NCBI RefSeq assembly: GCF_000724085.1
Contig: NZ_CCDL010000001.1
Location: 992,001 to 1,056,000, forward strand
From: Oceanobacillus manasiensis
Lineage (GTDB): Bacteria; Bacillota; Bacilli; Bacillales; Amphibacillaceae
Reading direction: 5' to 3'
DNA length: 64,000 bases
Each line of letters begins with the position of its first letter. The first letter of the stretch is position 1. The notes under the pieces are model-generated. The model ran no database searches and was not told the origin of the DNA. It worked only from the letters and a program-made list of their open reading frames with translations. Both the position numbers and the translations under genes were made by a program. Of this stretch, positions 19,175 to 26,760 are shown piece by piece.

Positions 19175-20800
19175 ATGAAAATGGAAGAGCAGAACACAGA
19201 GTGGTTACCACATCTTTCAAATGAAATTGTATCAGACGCTCATGGATATCTACTAGATGCCTATGCTGTAGCTTTAGAAGGGTGGAGACGTGGCCTTACC
19301 TTAAGATGGCACGTGAAGGATTCAGAGAAGTTTAAAGAGATGACGACGTGGTTTGTAGACAATCCTGGTCAATTATTTTCCCTAAGCTCAAAAGATCGAA
19401 CACATTATTTTTTCCGTACGAGGGGAGACCGTGTTACAAATGAAGCGGTTCGTATTGGAAAAGACAAGGATGAGACAAAGCGAGTTTTAGAAAAAGCTGG
19501 TGTTGCTATACCAGAAGGTCGCCGTTTTACAGATGAGAATACAACAGAGATGATGGAATTTGCCAACGCTATCGGCTATCCAGTTGTAATCAAACCTACT
19601 GACGGTAGTTTCGGAAGAGGGGTTATAACCAACATTACGAGTTCTGGTGAGTTAGAGCATTCTTTGAACTTTATTAAAGAAAAGTATAACTACACGGATA
19701 TGATAGTAGAAAGGTATGTACCTGGTAATGAATATCGCTTGTATGTGGTAGGAAACCAGGTAGTTGGAGCAGTACATCGAATACCCGCTAATGTACAAGG
19801 TGATGGCTTACATTCCATAAAAGCGTTAATTGAACAAAAAAATGAGGAAAGAAGCCTGAATCCAAGGTTAATAAGCTGCCCAATTCAGATTAATCAAGAT
19901 TTAGTAAATTATATAGGTAGGTTTGGCTATTCATTGCACACAGTTCCTAGTCATGGGGAGCAGATTTACTTGAATGATAAAAGCAATATATCTATTGGTG
20001 GAGATCCAATAGATGTGTTGGATGAACTGTCTGCAGGGGTTAAAGAGACTGCTGTGAAAGCTGTGAAAGCTGTCGATGGGTTGCCGCATTGTGCAGTTGA
20101 TTTAATAATTGATTCTTCACAAAAAGGTGTCATTATTGAGCTGAACCCCACAGCGCAAATCGGAGCGTTACTATATCCCCTAAAAGGACAAGCAAGGGAT
20201 ATTCCCGCGGAGATTATTAATTATTATTTCCCTGAAACAATGGGACAGCAAGCAAATAAAAAACAAGCATACTTTGACTTTCATGACGTGCTTGATCCTC
20301 TGCAATCCAGAGATGCTTCTGTAACGACGGTTACACTAGCACCTAAGAAAAAGCTGTATATGAAGCGTTACATCGTAAGTGGTGAAGTTCAGGAAATAGG
20401 TTATCACCGCGGTTTAAGAAAACAAGCCTTCGAAAGATACTTACACGGCTATGTAATGAATCTCGAAGATGGCGATTTAGAGGTGGTAGTCGCAGGTACT
20501 GATCAGGAAATGGTAAATGATTTTAAGCAAGCATTATGGGAAGATGAAGAACGGGCTCAAGTAGTAGATGTGCTAGAACAAGAGCATTTCGAACCAATTA
20601 AAGTAGGGTTTGAAATTAAAACAGATCTGAAAACACAAATAGAAGATTTGAAGCAATTTAAGCAAGATATAGAATTATTGGATTATGCGATCAAAAGGGC
20701 TGAGGTCCAAAATAGAAAATACCACCAGAGTTTATCTTGGAGGGCAGCAAAACCAATCCGCGTTCTAGGATCTCTTTTCAAGAAAACCAAGCAGAGCTAA
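19175..20800 (+). CDS. cyanophycin-synthetase-like ATP-grasp ligase with acylphosphatase-like domain (A)
   Basis: Carboxylate-amine ligase of 541 residues. The ATP-grasp core spans about 95-335: YPVVIKPTDGSFGRGV (Lys140), VERYVPGNEYRLYVV, RIPANVQGDGLHSI and NISIGGDPIDV, all as in the ATP-grasp domain of CphA, and the metal-site motif IELNPTAQIG near 321-330. Residues about 395-455 resemble acylphosphatase (VSGEVQEIGYH ... HGYVMNLEDGDLEVV). The invariant Asn is kept (N429), but the catalytic Arg position is His411. A coiled coil and the tag SLSWRAAKPIRVLGSL close the protein. GGGAGGA precedes the start. A role in building a poly-amino-acid chain is inference. Confidence 0.8.
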   Translation: MKMEEQNTEWLPHLSNEIVSDAHGYLLDAYAVALEGWRRGLTLRWHVKDSEKFKEMTTWFVDNPGQLFSLSSKDRTHYFFRTRGDRVTNEAVRIGKDKDETKRVLEKAGVAIPEGRRFTDENTTEMMEFANAIGYPVVIKPTDGSFGRGVITNITSSGELEHSLNFIKEKYNYTDMIVERYVPGNEYRLYVVGNQVVGAVHRIPANVQGDGLHSIKALIEQKNEERSLNPRLISCPIQINQDLVNYIGRFGYSLHTVPSHGEQIYLNDKSNISIGGDPIDVLDELSAGVKETAVKAVKAVDGLPHCAVDLIIDSSQKGVIIELNPTAQIGALLYPLKGQARDIPAEIINYYFPETMGQQANKKQAYFDFHDVLDPLQSRDASVTTVTLAPKKKLYMKRYIVSGEVQEIGYHRGLRKQAFERYLHGYVMNLEDGDLEVVVAGTDQEMVNDFKQALWEDEERAQVVDVLEQEHFEPIKVGFEIKTDLKTQIEDLKQFKQDIELLDYAIKRAEVQNRKYHQSLSWRAAKPIRVLGSLFKKTKQS

Positions 20801-20816
20801 TTTTTCGGGAGGAATC

Positions 20817-22463
20817 ATGATGAAGGAACAACAGGGCATTTCGTTGCCTCAACTTCCAAATGAAATTGTTAAAAACGCAAGGAAAACAAGGCTAGATGCA
20901 TTTGCCGTAGCATTAGAAGGCTGGCGAAGGGGACTAAAGCTTAAATGGTATACAAGGGATTCTGAACATTTTAAAGACATGGTAATATTCGGCGTTAATC
21001 CTCCTGGAAGATTATTCTCTCTCAGCTCAGAGGAAAGAACACATTACTTTTTTCGTACACGTGGTGATAAGGTAACCAGTAGAGCAGTAGAGATCGGTTC
21101 CGAGAAAGATGACACAAAAGAATGGCTTGCGAAAGCAGGAGTACCTGTGCCGCTTGGTAAAGGGTTTGATGAACACGTAACAGATGAAGAAATTGTTACG
21201 TACAGTAAAACATTGAACTACCCTCTTGTACTGAAGCCTACAAATGCCAGTTTGGGAAATGGTGTAGTGACCAATATAGACAGTGATGAAGCTCTTCTAA
21301 AAGCTATTAAATACGTTCGACATGACCTTGAGTACCCTGAAGTGGTGGTAGAGCAGCATGTAGCAGGAAAAGAATACCGTATTTATGTAGTAGAGGATAA
21401 GGTCATTGCTGCTTATAACAGAGTACCAGCAAACATAATTGGTGATGGGACACATACCATTGAAGAGTTAATTAATCTAAAAAATAGGGAACGTAAGAAA
21501 AATGCAAGGTTAAATAGCTGTTTAATTGAAATGGATGTAGAGATACTTGATTTTATTCAATCGGCGGGCTACACGCTCCAAAGTATCCCGGAAAAGGGAA
21601 AGCAAATTTATCTTAGACAAAAAACGAATGTATCCTCGGGTGGAGATCCTATTGATGTGACAGATACGATATCTGAAGAGTTCAAATCAATTGCGATAAA
21701 TGCAATAAAAGCAGTACCCGATCTTTTTCACGGTGGGGTGGATATTATAGTAAATGAAAATCGGAATTTAGAAGCTTCAGCCGTTGTGATTGAATTAAAC
21801 CCTACTGCTCAAATTGGTGGTGCGTTATATCCACTTAAAGGGAAAGCAAGAAATATACCAGCAGCACTGATTGATTATTATTTTCCTGAAACGGAGGGAA
21901 TGGACACATCAGAATCAAAGATCTATTTTGACTTGATCAAGATACTTGATCCGTTGGAAAACCGATCCGCCCTTGAGGTAGAAGTAAGCCCTGCCCCGAT
22001 GGAAGAGCTAACCATTAAAAGGTTTGTAGTTTCAGGAGATGTGCAAAAAAATAGCTATCATCGTTTTCTGAAGAAGCATGCAATGAATTTAGATTTACAT
22101 GGATGTATTAATAATATGGTGTTTGATGAAATTGAAATTATTGTTGGTAGTACGAGTAAATCTGCCATTGAGGAATTTAAACAACTTATAAGCCAGTATC
22201 CTCAAGGATCTAAGGTTAAAAAAATTGAAGAAGAAAAACATGAGTCCCCGATTACAATTGGCTTTGAAATTAATGAACGTTACAATACCTCCAGTCTAAA
22301 ATCAGTACAGCATGCTGTTCGAAAAATGGAAAAGGAAGTAACGCAGCTGACGAGACAAAAAAATAGACTGGAAAAAGACAATCGTTATATAGAGCAAAGT
22401 ACTTCTTGGAAATATACAGAACCATTGCGAAAGGTAGGATCTCTAGTTAGAAGGAAGAAATAG
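20817..22463 (+). CDS. cyanophycin-synthetase-like ATP-grasp ligase with acylphosphatase-like domain (B)
   Basis: Close paralogue of the preceding gene, 548 residues with the same order of parts. The ATP-grasp core spans about 95-335 (YPLVLKPTNASLGNGV with Lys140, RVPANIIGDGTHTI, NVSSGGDPIDVTD, IELNPTAQIG). An acylphosphatase-like stretch at about 400-455 has SGDVQKNSYHR, again with His where Arg is expected, and HGCINN with Asn kept. A coiled coil follows, and the protein ends in STSWKYTEPLRKVGSL. Start is ATGATG with GGGAGG upstream, so either ATG (20817 or 20820) may be used. The gap to the previous gene is 16 bases. It may add a different amino acid or form a hetero-complex with its paralogue. 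Confidence 0.8.
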   Translation: MMKEQQGISLPQLPNEIVKNARKTRLDAFAVALEGWRRGLKLKWYTRDSEHFKDMVIFGVNPPGRLFSLSSEERTHYFFRTRGDKVTSRAVEIGSEKDDTKEWLAKAGVPVPLGKGFDEHVTDEEIVTYSKTLNYPLVLKPTNASLGNGVVTNIDSDEALLKAIKYVRHDLEYPEVVVEQHVAGKEYRIYVVEDKVIAAYNRVPANIIGDGTHTIEELINLKNRERKKNARLNSCLIEMDVEILDFIQSAGYTLQSIPEKGKQIYLRQKTNVSSGGDPIDVTDTISEEFKSIAINAIKAVPDLFHGGVDIIVNENRNLEASAVVIELNPTAQIGGALYPLKGKARNIPAALIDYYFPETEGMDTSESKIYFDLIKILDPLENRSALEVEVSPAPMEELTIKRFVVSGDVQKNSYHRFLKKHAMNLDLHGCINNMVFDEIEIIVGSTSKSAIEEFKQLISQYPQGSKVKKIEEEKHESPITIGFEINERYNTSSLKSVQHAVRKMEKEVTQLTRQKNRLEKDNRYIEQSTSWKYTEPLRKVGSLVRRKK

Positions 22464-22500
22464 AGCTTTAGTCAATTTAAAAAGAGGAGGGGGTTTAAGT

Positions 22501-23538
22501 ATGGCAAAGGTTAACTTGGTCGCTACAGGAGATGTTCTGTTACATTCCAGAATATATAATATTAGCAAAACTAAATCAGGAAAGTACGATTTCACTAAAA
22601 AAATGGCTCCAGCTGAAGATATTTTAAAGGCGGGAGATATTTCAATTGTGAATTTAGAGTCTTTAGTAGCTGGAGAAGAGCTAGGATTAATGTCATTCCC
22701 TAAATTCAATAACCCGATTGAGCTTGCTGAAAACTTAAAGTCATTTGGTACAGACATTGTTACCAATTCTAATAACCATACGATGGACTTGGGTGAAGAA
22801 GGTGCCTTAAAGTCGATTGAGAATTTAGAGAAGATCGGATTGTCGTATGTTGGCTCTCATAAATCAAAAGCAGACCAAAAAGAAATACGGTTAATTGAAA
22901 AAAATAATATAACGTTTGCCTTTTTATCTTATACTGCTGTTACGCTCGGGAATAATGCTCCTAAGAATAAGGGATATTTATTAAACACAATTGTAAAAGG
23001 GCAAACCAAGTTTGTACGACAAGATATTGAGAGAATTAAAAAAGAGAAAAACCCAGATGTGGTGGTTGTATCTGTGCACTTTGGTAGGGAATATCCGTTA
23101 TACCCAGTAGCTGCTCAAAAGGAAATTGCAGCATCTATCTCTGATGCAGGGGCAGATATTATAATTGGACACCATCCACACGTTCTACAACCAGCTGAGT
23201 GGATTCTTAATTCCAGAGGGAAGAAAACATTTGTTATCTACTCATTGGGTAACTTCTATTCTGGACAAAAAGGTTTATACAGACAAATAGGAGGAGCGCT
23301 CTCTCTCGATATTAAGAAAAAATCTGGAGGCAATGGCATAGAAATGTTGAATCCAAGCCTAAAGCTCACCTATGTAGATGCTAATAGGAAAAAGGATTAT
23401 CAAATGCATAACTTGCTAGATTATATTGAAAAAAACCCTTATATTGAAACAGAACATGGCAACTTTGATTCTTTAGAAGTTTATAGTGAAATAGCCAACA
23501 GATTTAAAGACTGGATGCCAGAAATGGAAATCAAATAG
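22501..23538 (+). CDS. capA: CapA/PgsA-family poly-gamma-glutamate synthesis protein
   Basis: A 345-residue metallophosphatase-fold protein of the PGA_cap family, which in B. subtilis (PgsA) and B. anthracis (CapA) is needed for making or moving poly-gamma-glutamate. The motifs run in order: ATGDVLL at the very N-terminus, VNLESLV, TNSNNHTMD, VSVHFGREYPL and IIGHHPHVLQP, i.e. the expected Asp, Asn and His metal ligands. Unlike PgsA it starts directly with the catalytic fold and has no N-terminal membrane anchor or signal peptide. It is the last gene of the operon, closed by a terminator. Its presence is strong evidence that the polymer contains an acidic poly-amino-acid part. Confidence 0.88.
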   Translation: MAKVNLVATGDVLLHSRIYNISKTKSGKYDFTKKMAPAEDILKAGDISIVNLESLVAGEELGLMSFPKFNNPIELAENLKSFGTDIVTNSNNHTMDLGEEGALKSIENLEKIGLSYVGSHKSKADQKEIRLIEKNNITFAFLSYTAVTLGNNAPKNKGYLLNTIVKGQTKFVRQDIERIKKEKNPDVVVVSVHFGREYPLYPVAAQKEIAASISDAGADIIIGHHPHVLQPAEWILNSRGKKTFVIYSLGNFYSGQKGLYRQIGGALSLDIKKKSGGNGIEMLNPSLKLTYVDANRKKDYQMHNLLDYIEKNPYIETEHGNFDSLEVYSEIANRFKDWMPEMEIK

Positions 23539-23544
23539 TAATGA

Positions 23545-23582
23545 AAAAGGCCATATCGCTATTTTATACGATGTGGCCTTTT
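23545..23582. terminator. bidirectional terminator at the end of the polymer operon
   Basis: A 14-bp stem (AAAAGGCCATATCG with CGATGTGGCCTTTT, one G-T pair) has A- and T-runs on both sides, between two convergent genes. Confidence 0.9.
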
Positions 23583-23592
23583 CGTTACTATA

Positions 23593-25278
23593 TCATCGTT
23601 TACGTATGCCCATTAATTTTCTAATAGGTTTCGTAATCTTCCAAGAGGTGCTACTTTCCATTTGTTTAAGTCGCTTTTTTAACTGCTTGTTTTGCCGTTC
23701 AGTTAGTCGAGTCAGATTCTCTGATTGCTCATACTCGCTTAGTTTACGTACAAGCTTCTGGTAATCAGTCCTTAAATCACTATACTTTTTAGCATAAGAT
23801 TCAATCGTATTACTTTGAGAATTTGTTGTCTTACCTGACAGTTCTTCAGTATCTTTTTCAATATAGAATCCATGTTTTATAGGACTTGTCCTGTTTTTCT
23901 CTTCAACCTTAACCTCGGGAAAGTTCTTATTAATATAATTTTTTAGTTGACTTTCAAACTTCATAACCTTGTCACTATTTGCCCCCATAATGATTGCCAG
24001 TTTCCCTTCGGTGAGAGGTTTAACGTACCCGTTTACCTGGTTATTGTACGCTAGTCTATGCACTCTAGCGGCAAACTTCTGACTTTCAGAACAGCCAGTA
24101 ATAACATATCTTTTCAGGACCAATGGAGATTTTGGTATAGTTGGAAGCTTGATTTCAGCAGCTGACCTTGATAAACAAGCAGTGTAGATGAAATCAAAAT
24201 CGATAAATAGCTTGTTTGCTTCTTCTCTATTATACCCTTTCGTTTCAGGGAAATAATAATCCACTATATAAGAAGGGATATCTTGGGCTTTACCTTCCAT
24301 TGGGAAAAGATGTTGTGTAATATGTGCCCTTGAATTTAATTCAATTATAACACCAGTATCGTTTTCTTCATCCACAATCATGTCTAAACCACAGTGAGGC
24401 AATGAAGGAAAACTGTTTGCCGCCTCAATAGCTATTTTTTTAATGTTATCTGAGACTTGGTTAGTTATATCAATGGAATCTCCACCTGCAGAAACATTAT
24501 TCTTTGTTTTTAAGTAAAAGATTTCCCCATCTGGAATAATGGACTGCAATGTATAATCACTTCTTTTCAGAAGTGTTTTTGTTTCGGAATCCACTTTGAT
24601 TGGTCGATTGGATAGAGAGGGGAGTTTAGTTCTCTCTGTATTCTTATCATTAATAAGCTGTTGAATTGTCTTTTTCCCATCCCCAATTACATGAGCTCTA
24701 ACTCGTTTAATTGCACCTATAACATCACCATCAAGAACGTATAGTCGGTAATCTGCCCCCTCAAAATATTTCTCGAGTATCACATGAGAAAATTTTAATT
24801 GTTGCCTAACGTATAAAAGGGATTCGACTAATTCATCTCTATTCTGAATATTGCTCATGACACCTTTTCCACCGGTACCCGCTAATGGTTTCACTACCAC
24901 AGGATAACCAATTTCGTTGGCATATTTAATAATGTCTTCATCTGTTGCTGTGTTACTGAATTCTTTTCCAATAGGTGTTGGTACATTATTACTTTGTAAG
25001 TACTCTTTTGTTGTATGCTTATTTTTTGTTAGTTCTTTAGCTTCTACGGAAACTAAATCGCCCCTCGTAACACTGAAATTATGAAATTTTGTACCATGTT
25101 TAAGAGAATAATAAGGTTCAATATTTCCTGATTTTTCCTTTACAATTCTTACGGAAACTTCAATCCCTCTTCGCCAGGCTTCTAAAATAATACTATACGT
25201 ACTAAGCATATAGTTGTTTGCTTTAGGGGGAATACAGTCAATTAAGTGATTTAAATAGATATCGTTTTGTTTACTCAT
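23593..25278 (-). CDS. cyanophycin-synthetase-like ATP-grasp ligase with degenerate acylphosphatase-like domain (C)
   Basis: Third paralogue of the CphA-like ATP-grasp family, 561 residues, on the opposite strand. It keeps YPVVVKPLAGTGGKGV, RVRAHVIGDGKKTI and NVSAGGDSIDITN, but the metal-site motif reads IELNSRAHI instead of ELNPTAQI. The acylphosphatase-like region (VITGCSESQKFAARVHR ... NGYVKPLTEGKL) has lost the conserved Asn and the Arg loop. A long coiled coil (about 490-545) and the tag SSTSWKITKPIRKL close it. ATG at 25278 is preferred over the ATG two codons upstream, which lies almost on the AAAGGA ribosome site. It is monocistronic or weakly linked to the YheC/D gene upstream. Confidence 0.78.
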   Translation of the reverse strand: MSKQNDIYLNHLIDCIPPKANNYMLSTYSIILEAWRRGIEVSVRIVKEKSGNIEPYYSLKHGTKFHNFSVTRGDLVSVEAKELTKNKHTTKEYLQSNNVPTPIGKEFSNTATDEDIIKYANEIGYPVVVKPLAGTGGKGVMSNIQNRDELVESLLYVRQQLKFSHVILEKYFEGADYRLYVLDGDVIGAIKRVRAHVIGDGKKTIQQLINDKNTERTKLPSLSNRPIKVDSETKTLLKRSDYTLQSIIPDGEIFYLKTKNNVSAGGDSIDITNQVSDNIKKIAIEAANSFPSLPHCGLDMIVDEENDTGVIIELNSRAHITQHLFPMEGKAQDIPSYIVDYYFPETKGYNREEANKLFIDFDFIYTACLSRSAAEIKLPTIPKSPLVLKRYVITGCSESQKFAARVHRLAYNNQVNGYVKPLTEGKLAIIMGANSDKVMKFESQLKNYINKNFPEVKVEEKNRTSPIKHGFYIEKDTEELSGKTTNSQSNTIESYAKKYSDLRTDYQKLVRKLSEYEQSENLTRLTERQNKQLKKRLKQMESSTSWKITKPIRKLMGIRKR

Positions 25279-25395
25279 TTGCATATCCTTTCTAGTCTAT
25301 GTTAGACAATAAGGTTTGTAGATAGATATGCTTATTATATCATATATTGGTTTGATTTAAGAACCTATTAACGATACATTGTTCCGTTTTAAAAG

Positions 25396-26391
25396 TTACG
25401 ATTTCATGAGGTAAGCATAGTAATCTGCTTTTAGATTAGCAATTTCTCCTTCTGCAAATTGTGAACCGGGGGCAGAATTCACTTCATATAAAAATACTTT
25501 TCCGTCTTTATCGATTCCTAGGTCTATGCCCATGGAGGCATTCTGTTTATTAAACAGTTCCTCTACTTTATCAGGAAGTTTAGTCGATATTTCTTTTATA
25601 GAAGAACTGATTTCTTGCCAGTTTGAAGGATAGTTTGCTTTTAAGAATGGCGTTAATTTACTAATGCTTCCTCCTTGAGATAAATTCGATACGACTTTGT
25701 TGTTATTCCCGATTCTGACTAAGTAAATTACCACTTTCCATTTACCAGTGCCATCCCTTTCTAACCGCACCCGACAGTCAAATGGATGACCAGAGCGCGT
25801 CTTAGAATAAATGTATTTTTGAACTAAATACTTTGTCGAATTGATTTTTTCGAGGTGAAATTGTTCAAGTTCATGAAGGTTTACTTTAGTTTCTGCATCA
25901 TTCTCTGTAATCATATATTGGGTATCTGTATAGTCAATAAGATAAATTCCTTCCCCTTTATGGCCCCTTCTTGGTTTTAAAATAAGTTGCTTGCTCTCTT
26001 TTAGTTTACTTAAAAATGCTGAAAACGAATCTACTTGAAACGTTGGTATCAAGATATGCTTGAATTCTCCGTCCTTTTCTAGCTGATCATATACTTTACT
26101 TTTTGATCCATAGCTTCCTTGACAGAGTAAAAAGCAATTGGCTTTTAAGAAGTTCGTTATCTCCTTATATTTAAAACAATAGGTGTTAAGGTCTATATAA
26201 TAAGGTATTGGTAATTCTATATCTACCCATTTATTTTTAATAAGAACCTTTCCGTATACTGTTTTACTTATTATATCAACATCAGTAGGTTGGCAGTAAA
26301 TGACTCGAACATTATAATAGTGGGCAGCCTTGCTTAGTAATGTTACAAATTGTCCGGGTTGTTTATAGTTTCTCATATAACATATATCCAT
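25396..26391 (-). CDS. YheC/YheD-family ATP-grasp protein
   Basis: A 331-residue ATP-grasp protein. LILKPRRGHKGEGIYLI is the ATP-binding loop, followed by DCRVRLERDGTGKWKV, SNLSQGGSISKL and the metal-binding MGIDLGIDKDGKVFLYEVNSAPG. These are the features of YheC/YheD, annotated in Bacillus as spore-coat-associated, whose reaction is not known. AAGGAG lies 8 bases before the ATG. It is transcribed away from a second YheC/D gene across a 370-bp gap. A link to the polymer locus is suggested by position only. Confidence 0.8.
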   Translation of the reverse strand: MDICYMRNYKQPGQFVTLLSKAAHYYNVRVIYCQPTDVDIISKTVYGKVLIKNKWVDIELPIPYYIDLNTYCFKYKEITNFLKANCFLLCQGSYGSKSKVYDQLEKDGEFKHILIPTFQVDSFSAFLSKLKESKQLILKPRRGHKGEGIYLIDYTDTQYMITENDAETKVNLHELEQFHLEKINSTKYLVQKYIYSKTRSGHPFDCRVRLERDGTGKWKVVIYLVRIGNNNKVVSNLSQGGSISKLTPFLKANYPSNWQEISSSIKEISTKLPDKVEELFNKQNASMGIDLGIDKDGKVFLYEVNSAPGSQFAEGEIANLKADYYAYLMKS

Positions 26392-26760
26392 TTATTTAAC
26401 TCCTTGTACTAATATTTTTACAGCTAGTTTAAACTTACCCCAATTACTCCTACGCAAAATTCCTTTTTGTATTTCTTTTTCTATTAACTGATAATGATGT
26501 ACTTTATTATAGTCTAGGATTGGCCCATTGTATAAAATAATACTAACTTAAGTCATATATGATGTTTTCACTTTTATTTAAAGAACGAAACTATGGAGAA
26601 TATATATATAACAAAATATATAGAGGGGTGCAGATAGATTATGTTTATCGTATAATGGATTCAGCCAGTTCTTGCTAAGTTACTTGGATAGGTCTATCAA
26701 TTAACAATTAAAATATGGTGTGTATTTAGCAGTTACTTATAATAGAAAGAGGTAATCAAT

